The notes: a model not told the origin generated them from the sequence alone. A stretch of DNA of 5,867 nt from Oscillospiraceae bacterium (GCA_017420125.1 JAFOJR010000113.1:1-5867); one strand, 5' to 3'; positions 1 to 5,866 are shown, numbered from the stretch's first letter. Translations and numbers: made by a program.

Positions 1-1036
1 AATCTACGAAGAACAGATATTCCCACGGCCGGTTCAAAATCGGGCGAGACTCCAGTTTCATCATGTTCAGCCCATATGAGGCCAATACTGTCAAAATCTG
101 ATTCAAACTGCCGCTTTTGTGGGGAACGGTAAACAAAGCACTCATTTTGTTGCTGCCATCCCGATGTTCTGGCTCCTTGGAAAGAATAACAAAACGGGTT
201 CCGTTCCCTTCGGCATCGTTGATTTCACTGGCTAAAATCGACAATCCATACAATTTGGCCGCTCGCGGACTTCCAATTGCCGCTTTGGAAAGATCATTGG
301 ATGCAGCCACGAGCTTTGCCGCTGCTGCCGTATTTTCTACAGGATGAAGCTGCCAATCCGTCTTTTGCTTCAAGAAAACCTTGCTTTGAAAAAAACCTTG
401 CTCATGGGAATAGACTTCCCGTATATTCTCTATCGTACTTCCCTTTGGCGCCATTAGACAATGCTGAACAGGAACGATCTGTTCCCCCACAATATAGCAG
501 CCATATTGGGAAAACAGGTCATATACTGCTGTAATAGCACCTGTAGAGTTGTTTTCCATAGGAAGTACACCATAATCCGCTTCTCCCTGCCGCAAAGCCA
601 AAAATACGTCTTCAAAGGTTTTCACCCGGCTGAGATAAACTGTTTTTCCAAAAAAGCGAACTGCTGCTTCTTCTCCATAAGCACCCGGTTCTCCCTGATG
701 GCACACTTTTGGTTCTGCAATAGGAAAGCGAATTTTACAGGGCAGCGGGACTGCTTCAGAAACATTTTTTACAGGAGCGATCCGTTGTTGCCGGCGGCTG
801 ATGGCCATGATCGCTTCAAACAAATCCGCCACCGCAGCTTGATTCTCCGCATTTGTTACCAACGAACGCTTTGTTTCCAGCACTTGCTGTTCCCGCTTTG
901 CATCCAACACCGGCAAGTTATGGTTTCTTTTATATTCTCCCACTTGTGCAGTCAGAGCCAGCCGCTGCTCAAACAATTTGGTAAGTTCCCGATCTACTTG
1001 ATCGATTTCCACGCGCAAATTATCCAGCTTGCTCAT
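1..1036 (-). CDS. pheA: Bifunctional chorismate mutase / prephenate dehydratase (P-protein), C-terminus cut by window edge
   Basis: This cytosolic enzyme converts chorismate to prephenate and then to phenylpyruvate, the committed route to phenylalanine. I translated 345 residues from the ATG at 1036; the frame is open to the window edge, and by comparison with E. coli PheA (386 residues) roughly 30-40 residues are missing. Residues 1-90 form an AroQ-type helical mutase domain with the expected active-site set R8, R25, K36, D45, R48, E49, S80 and Q84. Residues 108-285 form the dehydratase domain, with GEPGAYGEEAA (115-125), PMENNSTG (159-166) and the catalytic TRF (280-282). An ACT domain begins near 298, with GSLN (309-312) and ESRP (329-332) at the Phe-binding positions, so Phe feedback inhibition is likely. 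The start overlaps the aroC stop as ATGA, and AAGGAG (1044-1049) sits 7 nt upstream, so translation is probably coupled to aroC. No frameshift is seen. Confidence 0.96.
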   Translation of the reverse strand, partial: MSKLDNLRVEIDQVDRELTKLFEQRLALTAQVGEYKRNHNLPVLDAKREQQVLETKRSLVTNAENQAAVADLFEAIMAISRRQQRIAPVKNVSEAVPLPCKIRFPIAEPKVCHQGEPGAYGEEAAVRFFGKTVYLSRVKTFEDVFLALRQGEADYGVLPMENNSTGAITAVYDLFSQYGCYIVGEQIVPVQHCLMAPKGSTIENIREVYSHEQGFFQSKVFLKQKTDWQLHPVENTAAAAKLVAASNDLSKAAIGSPRAAKLYGLSILASEINDAEGNGTRFVILSKEPEHRDGSNKMSALFTVPHKSGSLNQILTVLASYGLNMMKLESRPILNRPWEYLFFVD

Positions 1037-2127
1037 ATCTCCACTCCTTCCCAAGTAACGGGTGCCTGTGTTTGCTCTAAAATCGAACAAACAGCCAGCG
1101 CGGCAGCAGCTTCAATCACTGGAACCGCCCTGGGGACAATGCAGGGATCATGCCGTCCCACAATTTCCAGCATTTCTGTGGTTTTCGTCTCAAAATTCAC
1201 GGTTTCCTGGGGCTTTCCGATAGACGGTGTGGGACGAATTGCCACACGAAAAACAATGGGCATTCCATTGGTAATTCCCCCATTAATCCCGCCGCTGTGG
1301 TTTGTTCTGGTCCGCACATTTCCCTTTTCGTCATAATAAAAAGGATCATTGGCTTGACTGCCCCGCAGGCTTGCAAAGCCAAAGCCGGCACCAAATTCAA
1401 TCCCCTTTACTGCAGGCACAGCAAACATCTGCCGTGCCAGAATTCCTTCTGCGGTTTCCCTCAGATCTGGTCCGCCATATCCGGCCGGCAGTCCAAAAAT
1501 CCCGGCAGCAATTACACCACCTACAGAATCTTGTTCTGTTTTGGCTTTCAAAATGACTTCCTGCATTTTTTCGCCCTGCAGATCAGAAAAAACCGGAAAA
1601 TCTTTTTCCTGAACCGGCGCGAACAAAGCTGACTCCCACTGGTCTGGAAGAGGTGCATCATCTTTTACGCCGCCAATTTCATGGATATGCGCTCCAACAA
1701 AAATTCCCTTTTGTCGCAGGAGCATTTGTGCCACTCCACCAGCAAACACAAGTGGTGCCGTAAGACGGCCGGAAAAATGGCCGCCGCCGCGGTAGTCATT
1801 GTATCCTGCATATCGAACGTTCCCGGTAAAATCAGCATGACTGGGTCGAGGGCATTGTTTTAATCTGGAATAATCTTTCGAACGGGTGTCTGTGTTATAA
1901 ATCACAGCGCAAAGCGGTGCACCGGTGGTTTTCCCTTCCCATACGCCGGAGAGCAGTGTGACCTGATCTGCCTCTTTTCTCGGGGTTGCAAAGGCCGCTC
2001 TTCCTGGGGCTCTGCGGCGCATTTGCTGTTCCACAAATTCCATATCCAATGGAAGCCCCGCCGGAACACCTTCCAAAACGACCCCTATTCCTGCCCCATG
2101 GGATTCTCCAAAAATGATATATCGCAA
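1033..2127 (-). CDS. aroC: Chorismate synthase, probable TTG start
   Basis: Catalyses the last step of the shikimate pathway, the anti-elimination of phosphate from EPSP to give chorismate; the family needs reduced FMN. From the TTG at 2127 the protein has 364 residues, normal for the family. It shows all three family signatures: FGESHGAGIG (6-15, with conserved His10), GGGHFSGRLTAP (114-125) and GRHDPCIVP (324-332). The basic stretch MRRRAPGR (36-43), which contacts substrate/FMN in known structures, is present. I chose TTG because it gives an N-terminus like that of B. subtilis chorismate synthase (M-R-Y-x-x-x-GESHG) and has AAAGGA (2137-2142) 9 nt upstream. The same frame stays open to a GTG at 2196, but that start would add 23 residues unlike the family, overlap aroA by 29 bp and lack a good ribosome binding site. 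The gene starts 40 bp after aroA and its stop overlaps the pheA start (ATGA). Confidence 0.96.
   Translation of the reverse strand: MRYIIFGESHGAGIGVVLEGVPAGLPLDMEFVEQQMRRRAPGRAAFATPRKEADQVTLLSGVWEGKTTGAPLCAVIYNTDTRSKDYSRLKQCPRPSHADFTGNVRYAGYNDYRGGGHFSGRLTAPLVFAGGVAQMLLRQKGIFVGAHIHEIGGVKDDAPLPDQWESALFAPVQEKDFPVFSDLQGEKMQEVILKAKTEQDSVGGVIAAGIFGLPAGYGGPDLRETAEGILARQMFAVPAVKGIEFGAGFGFASLRGSQANDPFYYDEKGNVRTRTNHSGGINGGITNGMPIVFRVAIRPTPSIGKPQETVNFETKTTEMLEIVGRHDPCIVPRAVPVIEAAAALAVCSILEQTQAPVTWEGVEI
1044..1049 (-). promoter_or_regulatory. Ribosome binding site of pheA
   Basis: AAGGAG, 7 nt before the ATG at 1036, located within the last codons of aroC. With the ATGA overlap it supports coupled but also independent initiation of pheA. 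Confidence 0.85.
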
Positions 2128-2136
2128 TTTTCTTGT

Positions 2137-2142
2137 TCCTTT
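2137..2142 (-). promoter_or_regulatory. Ribosome binding site supporting the TTG start of aroC
   Basis: AAAGGA, 9 nt before the TTG at 2127, in the 40-bp gap after aroA. The other candidate start (GTG at 2196) has nothing comparable upstream. Confidence 0.7.
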
Positions 2143-2167
2143 CTTCCCACATCCGTATGTATCTGTT

Positions 2168-3394
2168 TCAAGGATCCAAGGCTGTGATCTTTCCACCTAG
2201 CCGCACATATTCTGACCAAAAGCTGGGATATGACTTCTGTACGCTTTCCGCTCCTGTTAAAATTACGTCGCCTTTTGCCACTGCCGCCCCTATAGCCAGC
2301 ATCATGGCAATACGATGGTCGTTTTCGCTGTCTGTCTCCCCGCCGTGCAATGCCGCAACTCCTTGGATTCTTAAAAAATCCGGTCCTTCTGTGATGTTTG
2401 CTCCCAAAGTGTTTAATTGCCGTGTCACGGCTGCCAAACGATCACTTTCTTTGGCCCGCAGCCGGGCCGCGTTAGACAGTATGGTTAATTCGCCATCCCG
2501 CAGCGCCGCCACCAGCGCAATGGCCGGCACCAGGTCTGGACACTGACTTACGTCTACATCCTGCGTCCCTTTCGCCTGCAACTGTTTTAAAATAGAAAAA
2601 ATCACTTTGTCGCCTTGCTTGCTGTCCTGGTTCAGGCCCAAAATGGTCACCGGTTGGCCTAACACTCTGGCAGCAGCAAAAAATGCCGCTTGAGACATAT
2701 CCGCTTCTATCTGCAAATCTGCTGCACAGTACCGCTGTCCGCCGGGGATCCAAAAATGCTGCATCTGCTTCTGATGAACCTGAATACCGAAATGCGACAG
2801 CACATCCAGCGTCATCGTTACATACTCTTTGGATTGCAGCGGTGTTGTGATTTCAATTTCACTGTCGCCCGCCAACAGCGGAAGGGCAAACAACAACCCA
2901 GTGACAAATTGAGAAGAAACATCTCCCGGCAAGGAATAACGGCCCGGCGGAAGCGTCCCCTCCACTGTCAAAGTAGACACATCCTGCTGGTAAGTGATCC
3001 CCTTTTCCTGAAAAAGATGAAAGTAAGGTTCTTGCGGCCGCTGCATCAATCGCCCTCTGCCGGAAAAAATGCCTCCGCCCGCCACTGCCAATGCAACAGG
3101 GATCAGAAAACGCAATGTTGAACCGGACTCCGCACAATCAATTTGTGGCAGTGTTTCGGCCTTTATACGCACTGCGTCACAGCCTGTCACCACGCCGGTT
3201 TTCTTTTCATAGGACGCTCCCAACGCTTCAACTGCACCTAAGGTAGCTAAAATATCCATGGAAGGAGACAGCGGCGCAATATGACTGCTGCCTTTTGCAA
3301 GCGCCGCTGCAATCACAGCTCTGTGCGCCTGGGATTTGGAAGGCGGCGGTGTAACGTCGCCGCCTAAGCAGGCCGGTGATATTTTCAGTTTCAT
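2168..3394 (-). CDS. aroA: 3-phosphoshikimate 1-carboxyvinyltransferase (EPSP synthase)
   Basis: Joins phosphoenolpyruvate to shikimate-3-phosphate to give EPSP, the sixth shikimate-pathway step and the target of glyphosate. The protein has 408 residues from the ATG at 3394. Visible active-site motifs, in order: PSKSQAHR (18-25; Lys20, Ser21, Arg25), ESGSTLRF (89-96), RPQEP (119-123), SSQF (160-163), CPDLVP (285-290; Asp287), RAKESDRL (313-320), DHRIAM (359-364) and a late Lys387 in QKSYPSFW. These match the two-domain EPSP synthase fold with nothing missing. An in-frame extension to 3457 exists, but the ATG at 3394 has a perfect AGGAGG (3402-3407) 7 nt upstream and begins at the usual point before the first strand. 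The start overlaps the aroB stop (ATGA), so translation is probably coupled. The residue at the position of E. coli Pro101 is Phe96, so this is not a typical class I (E. coli-like) enzyme. Confidence 0.97.
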   Translation of the reverse strand: MKLKISPACLGGDVTPPPSKSQAHRAVIAAALAKGSSHIAPLSPSMDILATLGAVEALGASYEKKTGVVTGCDAVRIKAETLPQIDCAESGSTLRFLIPVALAVAGGGIFSGRGRLMQRPQEPYFHLFQEKGITYQQDVSTLTVEGTLPPGRYSLPGDVSSQFVTGLLFALPLLAGDSEIEITTPLQSKEYVTMTLDVLSHFGIQVHQKQMQHFWIPGGQRYCAADLQIEADMSQAAFFAAARVLGQPVTILGLNQDSKQGDKVIFSILKQLQAKGTQDVDVSQCPDLVPAIALVAALRDGELTILSNAARLRAKESDRLAAVTRQLNTLGANITEGPDFLRIQGVAALHGGETDSENDHRIAMMLAIGAAVAKGDVILTGAESVQKSYPSFWSEYVRLGGKITALDP

Positions 3395-4506
3395 ACTGCT
3401 TCCTCCTGCGGCCTCTCTTTCGATTGCTTTTCCTGCAATTCCGTCTCCTGCAGCCAACGAACCAGGTCCGCTGTTGCCATAGGTGCCAAAACGCCTTTTC
3501 CCAGCTGCTCCAACAAAATTAATGTAATTTTATCGCCTCGTCCCTTTTTGTCTTTTAAAATTGCATGCACATACGATTCCATTGTGCAGGGAATTTCCGT
3601 TGGCAATTCATATAGCCGCACCAAATTTTGAAATCGCTGCACTTCTTGTGACGAAAGCATCCCCGCCTGTTGCTGCATTCTGGCAATTTTGCACATCCCT
3701 GCGGAAACCGCCTGGCCATGGGGGTACGTTTCGTAATGATACGCCACTTCATAAGCGTGTCCCAGTGTATGTCCGAAGTTCAACAACATCCGACTGCCTT
3801 GGTCTTGTTCATCCTCCACCACAACACTTCGTTTCCAATCGCAACAGCGATACAGCAGTTCTTCCATATGCGGACGCAGACCGGCAAGTCCCCCTGCCTG
3901 TTCCAAAAGCCGCAACATCGGCTCATCAAAAACAGCTCCGTATTTAATCACTTCTGCCATCCCATCGGCCAACACTCTACTGGGCAGTGTATCCAAGCAA
4001 TTGGGGTCGATCAGCACCAGCTTAGGCTGATAAAATGCTCCTGCCAGATTTTTCCCCGCCTTCAGGTCCACCGCCACTTTTCCGCCTACGGAACTGTCTA
4101 CCTGTGCCAATAAAGTAGTGGGAATCTGCACAAAGGCAACACCGCGCAAAATTGTGGCAGCCGCAAAGCCCGCCAAATCTCCAATTACACCGCCGCCCAG
4201 AGCCATGACTGTGTCTGCCCGGGTAATGTCGAAATCCATTAATGCATCATAAATTGTTTCCAGCATGGAGATAGTTTTACTGCCTTCTCCGGGAGGGAGC
4301 ACAATTAATTTTGTCTGGAATCCAGCCTCTTCCAAACTGGCAATCACAGCGGCACCATAAAACGGCTCGACAATTTCATCTGTTACAATTGCCACTTTTC
4401 TCCCTTGCAGCAGCGGACGCATATATTGTCCCGCTGCTTTTAAAATGCCTCGCTCAATTAAAATATCATAGGCTCTTCGGCCTAAGTCAACATACAATTG
4501 TTTCAC
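3391..4506 (-). CDS. aroB: 3-dehydroquinate synthase, GTG start
   Basis: Cyclises DAHP to 3-dehydroquinate, the second shikimate-pathway step, using NAD and a divalent metal. The protein has 371 residues. The NAD-binding loop GGGVIGDLAGF is at 104-114, followed by PTTLLAQVDSSVGGKVAVDL (129-148) and LADGMAEVIKYG (179-190) with metal ligand Glu185. NFGHTLGHAYE (243-253) supplies a conserved His pair including a metal ligand, and HGQAVSAGM (263-271) supplies the third ligand, His263. KKGRGDKITLI (320-330) is the usual C-terminal phosphate-site motif. The start is GTG at 4506, preceded by GAGG (4513-4516) with 6 nt spacing. The last 15 or so residues are a charged tail (rich in Glu, Gln, Lys); part of it encodes the AGGAGG ribosome binding site of aroA, so the tail may be kept for that reason. 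It lies 55 bp after aroF and overlaps aroA by 4 bp. Confidence 0.97.
   Translation of the reverse strand: MKQLYVDLGRRAYDILIERGILKAAGQYMRPLLQGRKVAIVTDEIVEPFYGAAVIASLEEAGFQTKLIVLPPGEGSKTISMLETIYDALMDFDITRADTVMALGGGVIGDLAGFAAATILRGVAFVQIPTTLLAQVDSSVGGKVAVDLKAGKNLAGAFYQPKLVLIDPNCLDTLPSRVLADGMAEVIKYGAVFDEPMLRLLEQAGGLAGLRPHMEELLYRCCDWKRSVVVEDEQDQGSRMLLNFGHTLGHAYEVAYHYETYPHGQAVSAGMCKIARMQQQAGMLSSQEVQRFQNLVRLYELPTEIPCTMESYVHAILKDKKGRGDKITLILLEQLGKGVLAPMATADLVRWLQETELQEKQSKERPQEEAV
3402..3407 (-). promoter_or_regulatory. Ribosome binding site that fixes the aroA start
   Basis: A full-consensus AGGAGG, 7 nt before the ATG at 3394, encoded inside the last codons of aroB (Gln-Glu-Glu). It rules out the longer in-frame start at 3457. 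Confidence 0.93.
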
Positions 4507-4561
4507 AATTTTCCTCGCTTTACTGCGTTCCAGATCGTTTCTTGTTTCTCATATTCGTATC

Positions 4562-5581
4562 TCAATGGTTTCGCTGCTTCCCCATCACCTGCGTCATTTT
4601 ATCCACTTTTTCCATCAAAAGCTGGAACTGATCCGGCGTCAGAGATTGTTGTCCATCACATTTTGCATGTAAGGGGTCATTGTGCACCTCAATCATCAGC
4701 CCATCTGCTCCGGCAGCAATGGCCGCCATAGCCAGCGGCTCTACCAGCCAGCTGGCGCCACCTGCGTGGGAAGGATCCACCACGATGGGCAGATGGCTCA
4801 TTTTCTTAATGGCAGGGATGGCCGAGACATCCAGTGTGTTCCTTGTATACGACTCAAATGTTCGGATACCCCGTTCGCATAAAATTACATTTTTGTTGCC
4901 GCCTGCCAAAATATATTCTGCGGACATGATCCACTCTTCATAACTGCTTGCAAGTCCGCGTTTTAACAGTACTGGCTTAGACATCTTTCCAACTTCTTTC
5001 AGCAGGTCAAAATTCTGCATATTTCGTGCGCCGATCTGAACAATATCTACTTTTTCCTCAAAAACTTCACACAATTTAGGAGACATAATTTCACTGACAA
5101 TTGGCAGTCCGGTTTCTGCTTTTGCCTCAAGCAGAAGATCCAGACCTTCTACTTCAAGCCCCTGAAATGAATAAGGCGAAGTGCGGGGTTTAAACGCACC
5201 ACCCCGTAAAACGGAAGCCCCGGAGGCTTTTACAGATTTGGCCACTTCTGTAATCTGAGGTGCAGACTCTACGGAGCATGGCCCGGCAATCACTGTTATG
5301 TTTCCTTCTCCAATTTTCACATCCCCTACCTGCACAACTGTGGACTCAGGATGAAATTTCCGATTGGCTTTTTTATATGGCTCCTGCACCCGCATTACAC
5401 GGTCAACATTTGGATTGAGAGATAACTTCCCCATGTCCACAGAAGCAGTGTCTCCTACCAGTCCTAAAATGCTGCATCCGATCCCGTTGGTGATCCCAAC
5501 ATCCATGCCCATTTCTTTCAACTGTGCAACTAATTTTTGAATTTCCTGTTCGCTGACGCCCGGTTTCATAACGATAACCAT
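4562..5581 (-). CDS. aroF: DAHP synthase (type I-beta, with N-terminal ferredoxin-like regulatory domain)
   Basis: Condenses phosphoenolpyruvate and erythrose-4-phosphate to DAHP, the entry step of the shikimate pathway and usual point of feedback control. The protein has 339 residues from the ATG at 5581. Residues 1-66 look like the ferredoxin-like domain of the Thermotoga maritima enzyme (start MVIVMKPGVSEQEI), where it binds Tyr/Phe and closes the active site. The barrel carries AGPCSVES (99-106), GGAFKPRTSPYSFQG (127-141), PIVSE (160-164), QIGARNMQN (182-190), KRGL (207-210) and DPSHAGG (269-275). Metal ligands Cys102, His272, Glu298 and Asp309 fall at the same numbers as I recall for T. 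maritima. There is no fused chorismate mutase domain, unlike the B. subtilis enzyme. An upstream in-frame ATG at 5605 is rejected because AAGGAG (5591-5596), 9 nt before 5581, lies inside that extension. First structural gene of the operon, just after the attenuator. The symbol is the generic DAHP synthase name. Confidence 0.97.
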   Translation of the reverse strand: MVIVMKPGVSEQEIQKLVAQLKEMGMDVGITNGIGCSILGLVGDTASVDMGKLSLNPNVDRVMRVQEPYKKANRKFHPESTVVQVGDVKIGEGNITVIAGPCSVESAPQITEVAKSVKASGASVLRGGAFKPRTSPYSFQGLEVEGLDLLLEAKAETGLPIVSEIMSPKLCEVFEEKVDIVQIGARNMQNFDLLKEVGKMSKPVLLKRGLASSYEEWIMSAEYILAGGNKNVILCERGIRTFESYTRNTLDVSAIPAIKKMSHLPIVVDPSHAGGASWLVEPLAMAAIAAGADGLMIEVHNDPLHAKCDGQQSLTPDQFQLLMEKVDKMTQVMGKQRNH

Positions 5582-5590
5582 ACTGATCCG

Positions 5591-5598
5591 CTCCTTTT
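5591..5598 (-). promoter_or_regulatory. Ribosome binding site that fixes the aroF start
   Basis: AAAAGGAG ends 9 nt before the ATG at 5581. It lies within the extension that the earlier ATG at 5605 would give, so it selects 5581. Confidence 0.88.
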
Positions 5599-5624
5599 GT
5601 GTCATATTTTACATGGCTGATGTG

Positions 5625-5669
5625 AAAATAAAAACAGACTCATTGACTGTTGATGCAATCAATGAGTCT
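5625..5669 (-). terminator. Rho-independent terminator in the aroF leader (attenuator)
   Basis: On the minus strand a perfect 11-bp stem, AGACTCATTGA (5659-5669) with TCAATGAGTCT (5636-5646), encloses a 12-nt loop. It is followed by G and then TTTTTATTTT (5625-5634). This is a standard intrinsic terminator read in the direction of the operon. It ends 43 bp before the aroF start, so it would block the operon unless overcome. There is no upstream gene between it and the leader ORF for it to end, so it is best read as an attenuator. Read on the plus strand the downstream tract is only weakly T-rich. Confidence 0.88.
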
Positions 5670-5727
5670 TCCTGTGTTTTCTCTTCAATTGATTCGAATC
5701 AATTGAAACTTACCCATTCATTCCATC
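5652..5727 (-). promoter_or_regulatory. Proposed antiterminator (segment 2:3 pairing)
   Basis: On the minus strand GATGGAATGAATGGGT (5712-5727, the last codons of the leader ORF plus the first base of its stop) can pair with the segment 5652-5667, which includes most of the 5' arm of the terminator. Of 16 aligned positions 13 are Watson-Crick, 1 is G-U and 2 are G-G mismatches. Pairing here would destroy the terminator. A ribosome at the stop codon (5710-5712) would cover 5712-5727, while one stalled at any of the Phe codons (5740 or higher) would leave it free. The loop between the two arms contains a self-complementary hairpin (5684-5707). Pairing is seen directly; function is inferred. Confidence 0.72.
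5684..5707. repeat. Perfect 24-bp palindrome between leader ORF and terminator
   Basis: Two 12-base half sites, TTCAATTGATTC and its exact reverse complement, abut with no spacer. It starts 2 bp after the leader stop codon and ends 14 bp before the terminator stem. In RNA it would fold into a 10-bp hairpin with a UCGA loop, which would bring antiterminator arms 5712-5727 and 5652-5667 close together. A DNA operator for a dimeric regulator is the alternative; it lies well downstream of the proposed -10 box, so it would have to act as a roadblock. Confidence 0.7.
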
Positions 5728-5820
5728 TTGTATGCAAGCAAAGGTACCGTTGCCAAAAAACTGACAACGGCGAATAAAGAAGAAATAAGATTCAGAATAT
5801 GTCTGACCATTGTGCTGCAT
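5710..5820 (-). CDS. Putative 36-residue Phe-rich leader peptide of the aro-phe operon
   Basis: A short ORF runs from ATG at 5820 to TAA at 5710-5712, with GGAG (5830-5833) 9 nt upstream of the start. It encodes 36 residues, of which 6 are Phe and 2 Tyr. The central part reads SYFFFIRRCQFFGNGTF: Tyr12 and Phe13-15 (codons at 5776-5787), Phe21-22 (5755-5760) and Phe27 (5740-5742). It has no signal peptide or membrane segment. Like E. coli PheL and PheM it concentrates codons for the operon's end product, and all lie upstream of the segment that forms the proposed antiterminator. The stop codon overlaps the end of that segment. I infer a regulatory peptide whose translation, not product, matters: stalling at Phe codons when charged tRNA-Phe is short would allow readthrough into aroF. 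No homologue could be searched for; chance Phe richness is possible but the terminator and position argue against it. Confidence 0.8.
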   Translation of the reverse strand: MQHNGQTYSESYFFFIRRCQFFGNGTFACIQDGMNG

Positions 5821-5829
5821 AAGATGGAA
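5721..5829 (-). promoter_or_regulatory. Long-range stem enclosing the leader ORF (segment 1:2 pairing)
   Basis: Minus-strand TTCCATCTT (5821-5829), between the leader Shine-Dalgarno site and start codon, is perfectly complementary to AAGATGGAA (5721-5729) near the end of the ORF. After a 2-nt bulge, ATGCA (5816-5820, including the start codon) pairs with TGCAT (5732-5736), and after a 1-nt bulge GCA pairs with TGC, about 17 pairs in all. It shares 5721-5727 with the antiterminator, so the two exclude each other. In an untranslated transcript it would hide the leader start codon and favour the terminator. Confidence 0.65.
5747..5770 (-). other. Small hairpin inside the leader ORF with Phe codons in its loop
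   Basis: Minus-strand CCGTTGTC (5763-5770) and GGCAACGG (5747-5754) form an 8-bp stem with one G-U pair and an 8-nt loop AGTTTTTT. The six T's are the Phe21 and Phe22 codons. It starts 5 nt after the Phe13-15 run and nests inside the long-range stem. It could act as a transcriptional pause site that lets the first ribosome catch up with polymerase, as the first hairpin does in enteric leaders; that role is inferred. Confidence 0.55.
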
Positions 5830-5833
5830 CTCC
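5830..5833 (-). promoter_or_regulatory. Ribosome binding site of the leader peptide
   Basis: GGAG, 9 nt before the ATG at 5820, within TTGGAG. The 9 spacer bases are exactly those that pair with the end of the leader ORF, so initiation may depend on the fold of the leader. Confidence 0.65.
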
Positions 5834-5860
5834 AATCACAAATCAAGAAAGATTGGGAAT

Positions 5861-5866
5861 AGTATA
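5861..5866 (-). promoter_or_regulatory. Candidate -10 box of the operon promoter
   Basis: TATACT on the minus strand differs from the TATAAT consensus at one position. It lies at the window edge, so the -35 box cannot be seen. A transcript starting about 7 nt downstream (near 5854) would place the leader Shine-Dalgarno site about 20 nt from the 5' end, a normal distance for an attenuator. Weak evidence on its own. Confidence 0.4.

Noticed and set aside
461..1336. Long plus-strand open frame of 291 codons across pheA and aroC
   Set aside because: It is antisense to two clearly identified genes, spans their junction, has low-complexity Ser/Phe/Cys/His-rich content typical of antisense frames, and shows no recognisable domain.
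2128..2196. GTG at 2196 as start of aroC
   Set aside because: No good ribosome binding site, 29-bp overlap with aroA and an N-terminal extension unlike chorismate synthases.
4507..4561. Second promoter or attenuator between aroF and aroB
   Set aside because: The 55-bp gap shows no hairpin with a U-tract and no convincing -35/-10 pair, only a ribosome binding site for aroB.
5582..5605. ATG at 5605 as start of aroF
   Set aside because: The strong AAGGAG lies inside the extension and fits the ATG at 5581, where the family's usual N-terminus begins.
5636..5680. Terminator hairpin acting for a plus-strand gene
   Set aside because: No plus-strand gene leads into it and the plus-side tract is interrupted; the minus-side U-tract is much better.
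5743..5748. GGTACC in the leader, resembling the core of the T-box motif of tRNA-sensing leaders
   Set aside because: The flanking bases do not match the T-box consensus (no GGGTGG before or CGCG after it), it lies within the leader ORF, and the transcript upstream is too short for a specifier stem. Leader-peptide attenuation explains the region better, although sequence beyond the window edge cannot be excluded.
5832..5856. Possible 6-bp hairpin CCAATC/GATTGG near the 5' end of the leader, touching the leader ribosome binding site
   Set aside because: If the transcript starts near 5854 the upstream arm would be incomplete, and a 6-bp AT-rich stem with a 13-nt loop is weak.
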